From contig JAQGBZ010000395.1 in NCBI GenBank assembly GCA_034687125.1, forward strand, positions 1 through 55,289: DNA of 55,289 bases. The letters are read 5' to 3'. A model generated the notes under the pieces. It saw only the letters and a program-made list of their open reading frames with translations, was not told the origin of the DNA and did no database searches. Of this stretch, positions 10,401 through 22,534 are shown in pieces. The number at the start of each line of letters is the position of its first letter. Position 1 is the first letter of the stretch. The position numbers and the translations under genes are program-made. This DNA comes from Neelides folsomi. Taxonomy: Eukaryota; Arthropoda; Collembola; Neelipleona; Neelidae.

Positions 10401-13400
10401 CGACATTGTCTTCCAAAGTGGTGATGGTAAGCAGGAATAAGCTTGGAAAATGGCATGGTGCATCTTGGCATGGTCTTGAGGAGATCCACGAGCTCTCTTG
10501 AAAGTTGAGAAAGCTGAGTAGCAAGAGATGGATTGATTCCTAAAAACAATTAAAAATTAATTATATAATTAAATTAAAAGTAAACAAAATAATGTTATTT
10601 GAGTGCAAGTGTAAACGTTAGATTTTTGTTTGTAATTTATACCAAAATCCTCTTCTTTTCGTTCACTATACATTATTTTTTTCATGCCATTGTCACCCAA
10701 GGAAATTTCCACTCCTTGAACACTTGCCAATAAATGCTCCAATGGAACACCTTTTCCTTCAGTCGATCTTTCCAACTCAACAAAATCAGATGAGTAACAG
10801 TCCATGAAACTGCATAAAAAATAACCAAAAATTATATTAATTGAAAATTTAAACACTTGGAATTAAAATAATATTTAATATAATAACCACAATATATTTA
10901 ATATGAAACTACACACCTTAAAAGCGGAACAACTCCATTATGAGTTTGAAGAAGGGAATTGACCCTTGAAGAAAATACTTTAAATTCCACAATTACATTT
11001 GGAAGAACATTCCCGACTTCCTTTTCAGCCCATCCTGTACGGAACCCTTTGTCCGCAATATTCATTTTTCGTGGCGGATGCAATTTGCAGAACACGCCCA
11101 ATTCGTCGTTCTAAAACACAAACATCATTAAAATCGTTATAAAGTTAAATTAAGACAAAACGCATACAGAAATAAAATATTGTAAATATTTTCAATATTA
11201 TTATTAAAACTGTTGATGTTATACCTTAGCCTTCCATTCTTTAGCCAAAGAAATAGTTCTGCCAGTAGGATTCAAACCACAAGATGACGAGGAACTTGAG
11301 CCAGAGCTATTTAAACCTGGAGATCCATTTATTCCCATTTGATCAAAAATGCTCACGACATCCTTCATCTTGTACAAGTCCGATGCGCTCACTGAGCGTC
11401 GATAACGCTTTTCAAACATTTCTCTGAATTTGAAAAGTGGAAGAGAATGATTCGGAACGTCTTGAAGTACTGCAGCCACTTCGAATTTCAACGCACCAAT
11501 ATCCACAGTTGTTCCTAATTTTCAAAATAAGATATTTTCAAAATAATACATCTTTCTTAATTGCATATTCATATTCTGTGTATATTAAATATTCTGTAAT
11601 AAAAATTGTGTGATCATATTGTTAAAATCAATTTACCTTGGTCAAAGGAAATGGAGATTCTCTTATTTCCAATCTTGTTTCGGTGAAGTTTGCTAACAGC
11701 AATATGAGCTTCGTCTTTATTGGGGACTCGTACAATTCCACTCACAGATCCATCTTGACCAGCGTAGATCGAAATTCCCTTTACATTAACATGCTCAGCA
11801 AAAGCAGTCATCAAGCTCTGACGGACTCCTTTCCAGTCTCCAAGATTAGGATCAATATTGCTCACATGCAAGTCGAATGGCTCTATTTCAGAAAATCAAA
11901 TAATTATATAAAGCTTATATTAACAATAAGTATCATAGGTACATGAGATTACATGAACATATTTTAAGAAATTGTATTTTTTACCAGGATGAAACTTTGA
12001 ACTATGAGGTGAAGTGTATGAAGATGTTTGCGCAGGTGAGTTTCCAAAATGAGCATTGCCTTCGGGTTGGATACCAACTCCAGCTCCATTCATATGGTAA
12101 TTATCGTGAGGAACAGCAACAGCATACGAATTCCTTGTATCCATACTGTTATGAATTGCCAAAGCCTCCATGCTTTGTGTAGCTGTGTATAAATTGGAAG
12201 GTTCTTGAAATGTCTCCTTTCCTCCCGCCGAATGGAATGAGGATCCCGAAGAACATGAATCAAGCCTCATATTTCCACCATTATACTTCTAAAAATAACA
12301 TTCATTTAATCTCAATTTAAAAAATGTCAACTTCATTAAATATCAAGGGTGAATGTTTAAATATTCATAAAATGTCGAAAATCAATACAAATGTATAATC
12401 TGGTAATAAATTGTAATGTCAATCTAAACCAATGTCAAAAATAGCACAGAAAACAAATGTGTTGAAATTGAATTACATACAGGTATAAGAAAAATATTAA
12501 TTTAATATTTAAAAAAAGTTGGCAAAAGTAAAATAATAATTACATTATAAGGCGATTCGTCCCGAGAAGAAATGGAAACTGAGGACGTTGAAGAAGTATC
12601 CCTTCGTCGATCTTCCTTCCAATTTGGAGTCCATGGAACCTTCTTTTGATGATTTGCTGAAGAATTTCCAAATGGTATTGGTGGCTTTCCACTTCCACCA
12701 CGTTTACCATGAAGATCCATTTGGGATGAATAGATAACTTTGATCGTACTCCCAAATACGTCCTCGCCGTTCATCCGCTTCGAGGCTCTACAAGAAAAGA
12801 GGCTTATCACCGACTCTTTCTAATTCTTTAATAAGCCATGAGTTGTGATTTGTTAGTCTCCCCACACAAATTAGGAGTCTTATCGAACTGACGAGGGAAA
12901 GACGCGTAATCCACATTGTGTGGAATTGTGGAAACCGAAGGTTTTCTTTGTCTTGTTCAAAGTCAAATGAGAAAAGATAGGCAAATGAGAATTTGCAGAA
13001 AACTTTACCGAGTGGGCTCTAATATTAAGCTCAATGGCACAACATTAGGAGTCAATAAGGTTATAAATGTAAATTAGAGGAAAGTAGTACGAGCGAGTTA
13101 GAAAAATACGACGTAATAAAAAATTGTGTGTATAAAATATGAAAAGATGAATAAATTAAAAATGCAATGTGATATGTTAGAAAATGAATATTTTACCTAA
13201 GAGCGGCTTCCTTGTTGGGGAATCGTATGACACCAAAAGCCCCTTGAAGATTCAATACCTTTCCACCACAGTTATCAGAAAGCTTTCGAAGGCGTGACTT
13301 GATTTTTGCATCAGTCACCATCTTACTCCTGGGGGGAAGGTCAGATACGACGACGTCCATCGGATCCAAACCTCCTTTGAGGGGAACAAATTCTTCTACA

Positions 13401-15487
13401 AACCAATGAGAATTGAAATATTAATGTATTAATTAAATTAAAATACATTTTTTTTTAAAAATATGACAATTGTTCAAATATGCATGACTATTAATCATGA
13501 CCAATTTCAAGTCGATCCCAAATAATATTTTAGTATCAATTACGAACCTAATGACGTTTCACCTCTTGACTTTGATTTTTCTCGACGACGTGACGTGGAC
13601 GGATCGTCAACTTCTTTGTACTTTTGAGGGTTTCTTTGAGGAATGTTCCTTAATAGATTATGAAAGTCATAATGTTCATTTGCACAGATAATGAGAGCTT
13701 CAGGTGCGTGTTTGTTATGCAATAGGATCACGTAAAGCTTTTTTCTGAAAATAAAAAAAAGGATTTACTTTCTTTGTCCTCTTACAATTATTTATAAATT
13801 TACAAGCATACAAAATAAATGAGTTATTGAAAACACAAACTATCAGTAATCATTTGAAGTGCAATTACGGTCTTTGTCTGCGACTTGAATTTATTGAATC
13901 GAAATAATAGATTAGTAAATATGGACCAATAATGAGAATAAAGAAATGAATGAAAATGACTAAAATGTTCTTAAATGCCGATTAATGCACTTTAATTCCT
14001 AAATTTACGAATTGGATCTGCCTGTAATGCTAAAATTCAGTATATTGAAAATGTAAAGAAATTGAGCTATATGTAAAATGAGTGAGAAAACCAAGGAAAA
14101 TGAGAGCGACTCGGGATGACTTCCTTCTACCACGATCAGGCAACAACTGGTGAAAGGATTAAAAGCTTATGGGTGAAAGCAGGGAAAATGAACTTTTACA
14201 GAACAAAGAAAGGGTGAAGGGTGAATAACCCTTTAACATATAATAATATATAACTCATGATTTAGTCGACAATTAAAACAAAATGTTTAGTTTCACCCTA
14301 AATTCTTTACACTATTTTATGACAGTGTTGATATCTTGAGGGGCCATTGAATGTGTTAGTGGCCCAATATAGTAAAAAAGTAAAAATATGGCACTAATTG
14401 CCATTAACATCGCTACCTTGAATAGCCTACACATCATACATATGAATTTGTGCACTTATCATAAATCCCCATTTTGAATATGAATCTTTGACCTTTTGAA
14501 GGAAAATCACGGATAGTTGTATGATGATGAAAATATTTCATATTGCACAATAGCACAAGCTTTCTGTTTTTATAAATAATTAATAATGATAAATAAATAA
14601 TGAAAGAGGTACTTTTTAAAAATGGAATTTAGAGAATATTTAAGTGTACCATACTATGTAAAATTTTAAATTATATAGATTGGAGCTTAGACCTCTAAAA
14701 TAAGATATTTAGTCATAGTCACCTATACTTGAGATCAGAAAGATCAGTCGCAAAATTAATATCTCCTGAAATGAGCACGATGGTGGGAGGAGAAGAGTTT
14801 GGAGTTGCGAAGCGTGTATAAACATCCGCATATCTTCTCATGGCTTGTCTCAATTTGTCATCGGATGCATTTTTCGAGCTTCCAGCAACATGAACGACGC
14901 TCACTTGACCATCATTCAGCTCCTTTATAATAAAATAAAACCAATTATGTACATGAAATTATTTTAATATGTTATGTAATTATGTGTCACTATCATTTAT
15001 CTTTACTTATTTGAGTTATTTGTATTTGTTACTTATAAAAAACTTTCAAGTTTATAGCTTAATTTGTACCTGTATAATTTGAGCCGATTCTTTCTTAATA
15101 TCACAGACGCAAACAAATTCAGCTTCAAAAAGTCCATTGAAGAATCTATTGCGAATTAAATTTACTACTTCAAGAGCCGATTTGCCCTTTGGAATCTAAA
15201 TATTCAATAATATAATTTATAAATTATAAAATTATTTAAACTATTTTTTATTAATAAATTATTGTAATAGTTTATAATTGTACCGAACAGTTCTCTATAT
15301 CCCAAAATACACCAATTGGCGGTGGAGGTGCGGCTCGGTTACCGGGAGGAAATAGAGTTGATATTTCATTTGTACTAATTGTCGGCGAGAAATGCCTACT
15401 TGGTGGATATGGCTGATCATAAAATCCTTGAAGAATTGTTCGATCGAGCGATGTTCCTTGCCCAGAATTCATGTGGATGTTGCTCAT
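7427..15487 (-). CDS. MARF1: MARF1/limkain-b1-type RNA regulator: NYN nuclease, two RRMs, LOTUS array
   Basis: Sixteen minus-strand exons: 15284-15487, 15070-15195, 14723-14922, 13563-13744, 13197-13395, 12544-12787, 11985-12288, 11637-11882, 11225-11514, 10917-11110, 10643-10809, 10337-10539, 9843-10181, 8427-9178, 7706-8204 and 7427-7549. All phases agree, giving 1423 aa. MARF1 proteins bind RNA and cut or destabilise transcripts in germ cells and elsewhere. The NYN domain (about 58-200) keeps its acidic residues in VFWDIENC (D63), ASDDKLRQ (D131/D132) and LISGDINFATDLSDL (D164, D173), so it looks catalytically competent. RRMs lie at about 248-322 and 489-563. LOTUS/OST-HTH repeats follow from about 574 to 1262; I count roughly eight, two with the signature YHHHFGRQCRV. 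The tail is Pro-rich. The 3' end is uncertain: the stop at 7427-7429 sits in what could be an intron (GTGAGT donor at 7437), and splicing to 7374 would end at 7331 instead. Confidence 0.92.
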
Positions 15488-16773
15488 AATCTAAAAAAAC
15501 AATAGACGTCATAATTTTAGATTAATAATTGTGACAAATGATTTATGAATATTTCCAATCAATATTATGTAAAAGTTCAAAATGTTTTATATAAAAAACT
15601 TACTGTTACAATGCATTGAATTTGTCAATCGTTTAATTAGTCTGAATTTCCCGATACGCCATCAACTTGATTCATATATTGCCGATACGATTATTAGCTT
15701 CTAACTAGCTTTACAAAGTAGATTTGTCACTTATTTATCAATGTCATAGTTTAATGTTTAATTAACAAAGGTTAAGTTTGTAAAATTCATATATTATAAA
15801 ATTTTGTGTCAAATGTTAATCGTTAACTAATATTAAGTAATTTCTTATTTTTAAATTAGTGATTACTCTATAATTTTTGTATTTTTGGTTATTTAATTAA
15901 ACAAAGTTAATATGATTTCCACTTGAAATTTTGAGTCGAATAACACCGGATTTTTTTGATTTAATATTGAATAATAACAATAATGTCTAGTCAAAGTCCT
16001 ATGGTTAAAAATAAAAAAATTATTCGGCTCCAGTGGAATAGTTAATGAAGTCAATTGTTAGTAGTGTTAGCTTATAATTTTATTTAATGACTATTAAATG
16101 TTATATAACATAGGTATTATAAATTCTTGTTTGTAATTATGTGAAATTATATTTACTCGCTCATTGTCAGTACTCAATTACTCACTCACTATGCATTTTA
16201 ACAATTTAACGTTAACGTATATACGAATTCGAATATACGAATATTTTATAACAAAAATATCAATACTCTACTCATACAATACCAAGTAAAAGCATTGTAG
16301 ATTTAAAGCAGAAACGCAGTATGGATCAGGAAATGTCTTTATACCATAGCAGAGTCTCAAGCTCACAAAAATATTAATTATAAATAGTTCTTTAAATGCT
16401 TTAAACTTAAAAAGCAATTAAATTATATATACAGCATTGATATTCAATTCAATAGTTTATGGTATGTTGTATCTCTTCAATATGATGCTTAATTTTTATT
16501 TATTAGATGGTTAATTATCCCGTTGTTTGGATTGGTAATTGATATGCAAAATAATGTACAGCTCTAATCTCTACAAAGTGAAAAGTGCAGATACGTAATA
16601 TTTGTATAGAGTAAATATCTAAACCATATAAATATTCTTTAAAACTCGAGATATTCAATCTCCCATCTCCCATTTTTCATATATAATCGATACGTATTCC
16701 TAAATTCGTATTTATACCATTCTAAAGTTAATTAATTTTTATTCGTTATTTTGTAGGATAGAAAAGTTAGTCA
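15488..16773. other. Spacer upstream of the MARF1 gene
   Basis: AT-rich sequence without an ORF that resembles a protein. The promoter and any 5' untranslated exon of the MARF1 gene should be here, but no TATA box or initiator can be called with confidence. Confidence 0.45.
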
Positions 16774-17507
16774 AATTGAAGGCGAGCGGCGTAAAACACC
16801 TCGAGATTGAGTTTTTTTCAATTTTTTTCGGTTTCCGCCGAAACTCCAAAAATACAATAAAATTTAATGATAATAACTCACTTGCTAAAGGTGCATTATT
16901 CAATTTAAATTTTGCTCCATATAATTTTTAAAGTTCTCTAAAATCCCTTAAATTAAAAAGTTTACAATATAAACAATGCTATATAATTTCCAATTTTAAA
17001 TATTTATTGAAAATGGAAGATAAAGTTCTACTAAATAATATACATATTAGTAAAAAGAAACGGTTAAATCCACAAAACTTAAAAGAATATAATATTGGTA
17101 TAAACATAGTGGGCCGGGCCATGAACTCCGGAATTCTAATGAATTACAGAAATAAAGTGCTCACCGTTAATGATTTAATAATTTTGGCTAATAATTTACT
17201 ACTAAACAACTCAATATACGATAACAGATAACCCATCGACTGTCCTTACATTTATTTAAAGGTCATCAATTAATCATCAATCATACAGTACTAAAGTTAT
17301 AATTCATTGAAAATAGGCATTTCAATCTGATCTACCCTGAATATAGTATAAATATCCTTAGATTTGATTAAAAACTTAATTATTCTTTTATAATGCACTA
17401 TTTTTTTTATTTGGAACCTTTGCGGTATTTTTTGGAGTTTCGGCGGAAACCGAGAAAAACTGAAAAAAAATCAATCTCGAGGTGTTTTACGATCCATCCC
17501 TTCAATT
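16774..17507. mobile_element. Non-autonomous DNA transposon with 65-bp terminal inverted repeats
   Basis: The sequence at 16791-16855 returns in inverted form at 17425-17490 with only a few changes; shared blocks include GTAAAACACCTCGAGATTGA and GGTTTCCGCCGAAACTCC. Weaker symmetry extends outward to AATTGAAGG (16774) and CCTTCAATT (ends 17507), which may be the real termini. The interior is about 570 bases and AT-rich, with a 74-codon ORF at 17007-17231 that I do not recognise. A second ORF starting inside the right arm (17482-17676) runs into flanking DNA and is probably chance. No clear target-site duplication is visible. It resembles a MITE or a decayed larger element; the superfamily cannot be told. 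Confidence 0.85.
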
Positions 17508-18679
17508 ATTTATTAATGACACAATGAAGAAATTTTTAGATCCATCATCCATTTTAGATCCATCATCAGAGTCTGATGGCGATAACCCATTTGAAAAAAG
17601 TTGTAAACTCAAACAATTTGTTGAATACAAATATTCATGTTTATTGGCCGTGAACGGTATTTCTTACATACATTAAGATTTTATATGTATATGCATTTTA
17701 ATCATGTAAAATTGTAAATAATACATTTACATTCTATTTATTGTAAATAGATTAGAATAACAAATACGTAATTGAGTTGAAAAATTAAAAAAACTTTAAT
17801 GATGCCTAACTCAATTGGTTGAATTACAATTAAACAACAAAATATTTACTATCATAATTAGTTAAAAGATCAAACAATTAAACAAGTTCTAACTAATATA
17901 GTTAATTAAAGCACATTATTTTTAAATTAACAAAGTATTGTTAATTTGTTATACAGTTTGTCGATATGAAATAATGTGCGTTTAAAAACATCAATAATAA
18001 CATATATTAATGTATAAAAAGTTATTTTAAAAAATAAAATAATTAATGATTTTATAAAATTAACGCAATAAAACCACTAAAATCATATTCAAAAATCATA
18101 TATTTATGTATTATCTAATATACTGTACTTGATATAAAAACATTTATTATTTAAACTTGATTAACAAGAGAATATTAGAGACTTTTACATATTAGTCATT
18201 ATTATACGTTACGTATTCTGTATCTTACAGTAAATATTTTAAATGTATATGAAATTACATAGTTATGCTTATAATTATATACAAGTGATCAATTTATAAT
18301 AATTCATGCCCTCACATTCACTTTACATCTTTTCCTGAATTTAACTATTGGTAAAATAACGTAATTACTCCTTAATGCTCAAAACTTTAAAACTTAAAAC
18401 GAAATAAACATTATTGCTTATACTTACTCTTATACTCCTAAATATTAATTTTATTTAATTTTATAAGTATTAAATAAGATATAAGTATTTCGATAATAGT
18501 TACAAATCCTTGAATTAATTTTGTACTGGTTATAGAACTTTGTTGAATTAATTACAATTTACAGGCGCTATTACATATTATAATAAAACTTGTTATTATT
18601 ACGGTCACTTCATAACACTTATGCGATTGCGAACCACCAAAATGTTTATTTTATGCGTCTATATACTTACACAATTAAA
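17508..18679. other. Spacer downstream of the zinc-finger gene
   Basis: Extremely AT-rich and without a believable ORF. TTTATT near 18647, read on the minus strand as AATAAA, is a suitable poly(A) signal about 30 bases past the zinc-finger stop codon. Confidence 0.5.
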
Positions 18680-21600
18680 TTAGTAATTTGAAATATTTAA
18701 CTTATGGATCCGTATAGAAAGCAATTTACCAAAATTGGGAATGACTCCAATATTTGCCCTGTATTTGAATCTGACTGGTTCTTCATCTTCCTTGAATTCC
18801 TCCCCGTCCCAAAAGATGTTATTTTTTAGTCCCAATTTCCTTTTTGATTTGAAAGCATTTTCAAAGGACCTCCACGGCACTCCATGATACGCCACACAAT
18901 GTCTCTTCAAATGGAATCTCAATGGGAATATTTGCGGACAGGCGGGACAAGTAAAATAATTAACTCCTTCAACATCTCCAATGAGCGTGTCTTCTTCTTC
19001 ATCGTCGATTTCTGACTCACTTTCACTCACACTTACTAATTCTTCTTCGTCTTCTTCTGAAGAGATACATTCTAGTGAGGCATTCAAAAATCGTGGATTA
19101 TCTTGAATTTCTTTGGGATGACAAGACTTCATATGACGGCGGAGACTCCATTTGGAACAAAGGATTTGATAGCAAAATATGCATTTCTTCTTCTCATCTT
19201 TTGAGATTTTCTTAGGAGCTGGTAGATTGAAATTGGGAGGAACAGGGGAGGGAGTTGGAGTGGAAGTGGGAACAAGAGTCAAAGCAGGAAGAACGGGTAT
19301 TGTGCCGTTGGTCTTTTCTTGAGACTTAGCTAATGAAACAACTCGGAGAACATCTCGGATTTCAGTAGTTATTTGAACATTTTTGAGTGAATCGAAAGCA
19401 AGAGATTTGTAAATCTCCATCAACTTTTGCCGTTCTTTCGCTTTTTCTTCCCGGGCTAGTTTGAGCTTTTCAAGCTCAGCTTCCTTATCAGCCTCTTCGA
19501 TCATGAAAGCTTTGAAATGTTGAGTCCTCATGTGGCGCCTGTAACTCGTTCCGCTCGACATTTGTGCTGAACAAATTGTGCAAAAGGTTTTAACCCCAAG
19601 AGGCTTTTCAGTTACATCAATTTTGTCCAGTAAATGAACGCTTATAAAATGACGCTTGAGCGATGAACCAGAACAAAATTGATTTGAACACAAATGACAT
19701 TTTGTGTCAAGTTTAGCTTTAACTTTTGGTTCGGGAGTGAGACTCGTATTCGGTTGTTTTGCTTCTAAGCTTTCCATTGTTTCTAAATTCAAGCCTTCAG
19801 ATATGACTTCAGCAAGAATATTTGGTTTGGAATTTACTACAATATCCATTTGTTTTTCTTCCTTGGACTCCACTTCCTCTTTTATTCTCAAATCTCTATG
19901 AACGGTTGCAAGGTGGCGACGTAGCCTGACAAGATTTGAGAACCGATTCATGCAGATTGGACAAAGTGGAACGTGAGGAATTTTGATTCGGTCATTTGGG
20001 TGGTCTTGTTTAATGTGATCAGCAAGATCACAGGCCTGGAATGATTTTTGGCAAAAGGGACAATCGTGAAATTCAATTTTCCAAGAATGGAAACCAGCTA
20101 AATGAACTTTCAGCCCTTTCTCGGATCCCAATTTTTTCCCGCAATGAGGGCAAGGGATATTTTGATCCTTCTTAATTCGATGGAACATCTCGTAATGGGC
20201 CCTTCGATCATTCTGCGATTTAAATCTTTCCAGACATCGCGTACAGGAAAATCTTAAAGTTCGTTTTTTTGCCTTGGACTCTACTTGTTCTTGGACCATT
20301 TGCTCATTTTGTTGTTCTTCTTCACAAACTTCTTTAATTTCCTGCTGCTCCTAAAGATATAAATTTTATTATATTATGTTAATTACCAGTAATGGGTCCG
20401 TCTCCAGACGGGTTGGTAACTTCTTCTCATTAGAAACTATTAAATAGTGCATATATTTTCAAGGATTTCCAACTTGTTATTGAATTAAATGGCATTATAT
20501 TGTTCTTATCAATCATTTGTACGTGCAATAATCCGGCAAAAATAAAAAGATTCTTATTTTAAAATTGGAAATCCTAGATAATATATTCACCATTTAATAG
20601 TTTCTAATAGAAAGAAGTTACCAACCCGTCGAGAGACGGGCCCATTGCTGGTCTTTAGTTATAAAATATCAGTGTATTTCGGTAATCCGTCGACATTTAG
20701 TTCTTATTACAACAGTGTGGGCTCAATTTAAAAACCTTTTAAAATCATGACAATGACACAGAGTTTGGCATTTGCTACCCGATTCGGGTATAACCCGAGC
20801 CAGAAGGTCGGAACGGACAGGAAAGATCCGCTCCTGTACGATTCCGATTGCTTTCCGATTTTTTACCCTACTGTCCGGTCTAGTTCTGATCGGGTTCCGA
20901 TCATGTTCCTATTTCGTTCCAGTGTTCCTGTCCGGTCCGATTCCCAATGGGACTTTAGCCCAGCTATGATCCCCGGGCACATTTTGGGCCAGGAACCGGA
21001 CACAAATATATTTTTACAATATTTAATTCGATTATTTAATTCAATAAAGAATGCCTTGGGAGAAGCGTGGAAATATTAATAAAAATTATTAAAATACTTG
21101 GAGATGGAAAAAATAAATAAACTTTTTTAAATAAATTTAAATGAGGTAGCGGGGAACTTAAATAATTTAATGATTATTCGGCGTTAATTAATTAACGAAA
21201 CATTTTTATTAAAAAAAGGGCCCGTCATTTTTTATACGGATATATTCCGGTCAGATTGGCATTAAGAATTGAGCCCCCGCTTGAGCAGTTTTCTCTAAAA
21301 GTCGGTGAACAACTGAGAGACTCGGTTATTTTATTATATAGGGATAAAATTGAATTTTATTTTTATAAGGTAAAGGTCCTACATTACATCAACTACAACT
21401 TTAAATAGAGAATTTATAAAATACACATAATTTCATATATTAGCAATTATCAATATTTAATTAAAAGGTTTTACCTCTTTTATTAAATTAACATCTTCAT
21501 TATCTTCCTTTGTCGAAAGCTGAGGATATACAAATTCAGTATATATTTCCGGACATGGTTGGAACTGAGTTATTTCGTTTATTGGTTTTAAATCGAAGTC

Positions 21601-22107
21601 AAGAGGTTGATGTTCTTCAGATTTGATTATTTCGGAAAGTTGGTCTTCATCGATGGAATTTTGCCTCGTGCTTTCTATCTGTGGTTGATAAACTAAAAAT
21701 GATGAATCACGTTTCATACTTTCTTGTATCAAAGCTTCAGCATCATAGAATATTTCTTCATTGTCCATCTTCGAACCGAATTCACATGGAAGACCAACTC
21801 CGAGGTCAAGTTCCATTTCCATTTTGTTGATTTCATAGAGAGGATAGGAACTTAAGGATTGTTTAATATTACTTGTTGACGTCCTCGACACATTCTCATT
21901 TTCATCCATTTGAACAAAGTTTAAAACATTTTTGATTTCCGGGCTCTAAAATTAAAAATTAAAAAATGTTTATTATGATTATACCATTTATCAAAAATAA
22001 TTTACGCCACACATTTCAAATAAATAATTTGTTATTGAGAATATTTTTGATCTATTGTTGAGTATTTGAGGAATTCGTAATTTTATAATATTTTATCAAC
22101 TTACCAT
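18680..22107 (-). CDS. C2H2 zinc-finger protein with eight fingers, start codon in its own 3-base coding exon
   Basis: Coding exons 22105-22107 (ATG only), 21475-21945 and 18680-20350; phases match, giving 714 aa. The first 170 residues are acidic and low in predicted structure, and no ZAD, BTB or KRAB domain is seen. Eight C2H2 fingers follow: FSCTRCLERF, IPCPHCGKKL, HDCPFCQKSF, PLCPICMNRF, TKCHLCSNQF, TFCTICSAQM, KKCIFCYQIL and FTCPACPQIF, each with a well-spaced His pair. They come as a block of four, a block of two, and two widely separated single fingers, with a Lys/Glu-rich helix and a Pro/Thr-rich linker between. Such proteins bind DNA in the nucleus, but the target cannot be inferred. 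The last 15 codons after PNFG could be intron read-through, because a GTAAAT donor occurs there; the nearby poly(A) signal favours the stop as called. The promoter region is shared with the PAXBP1 gene. Confidence 0.87.
20387..20650. mobile_element. 264-bp MITE with 86-bp inverted arms, hAT-like ends, in a zinc-finger gene intron
   Basis: Arms 20387-20472 and 20565-20650 are inverted copies of each other. Shared blocks include GACGGGTTGGTAACTTCTT, TTAGAAACTATTAAAT and AGGATTTCCAA. Left and right termini read CAGTAATGGG and CAGCAATGGG, in keeping with the CA(G)N start common in hAT elements. The 8-bp flanks do not match well, so a target duplication is not demonstrated. The element has no ORF and lies within the intron 20351-21474. 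Confidence 0.85.
20717..21276. mobile_element. Probable transposon-derived GC-rich island in a zinc-finger gene intron
   Basis: From about 20765 to 21000 the base composition changes sharply to G+C-rich, with many overlapping variants of CGGTCC, GTTCCG and TTCGGG and the hairpin TTCGGGTATAACCCGA. A 110-codon ORF (20747-21079) crosses it but has no recognisable protein character. The island is bracketed by GGGCTCAATT at 20717 and its exact reverse complement AATTGAGCCC at 21267, which may mark the ends of an inserted element; ten bases is weak evidence. A 16-bp palindrome, CGTTAATTAATTAACG, lies at about 21182. Confidence 0.5.
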
Positions 22108-22534
22108 AATGTATCCAAAAAATCCAACTTATAGAGGGTGAAATCATGGACGAAGACGGATCAAAATGTCAAAATCATTTTTTTGGTTGTTAATTAATTT
22201 CTCAAAATAATCAAGATTTAAATAATTTGAGAATCATTTTAAAAGTTCGCTTTCCAAAGCCCTGGATTTATTCCGCACTTCTTTCAAAGCCTTTTATAAT
22301 AATGAGGGCATAATGCGAAAATGATATGACAAGTCTTTGCTCAGCATTTATCAGCGGAAAGGTTCGAATGGCACCAAAGCTCGGGTCGCTTCTCTTTACC
22401 TCTCGCTTTTTAATTGACTTAATCTTTTTATTAAATAAATATACCAAAGTTGCCTTATTTTAATAAGAATTTTTAATCTTTAGTTTTAAGTTCCTATATA
22501 TCGTGAATAAGGTTTTCAAATAATCTTTTACATC
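22108..22534. promoter_or_regulatory. Bidirectional promoter region between the zinc-finger and PAXBP1 genes
   Basis: Only 427 bases separate the two start codons. The middle (about 22250-22420) is less AT-rich than its surroundings and no TATA box stands out, as is usual for broadly expressed divergent gene pairs. The start sites themselves cannot be read from the sequence. Confidence 0.55.

Noticed and set aside
17482..17676. 64-codon ORF at the right end of the TIR element
   Set aside because: Starts inside the inverted arm and runs into flanking DNA; no domain and no partner exon.
20747..21079. 110-codon ORF in the zinc-finger intron
   Set aside because: Coincides with the low-complexity GC-rich island; residues show no protein-like pattern.
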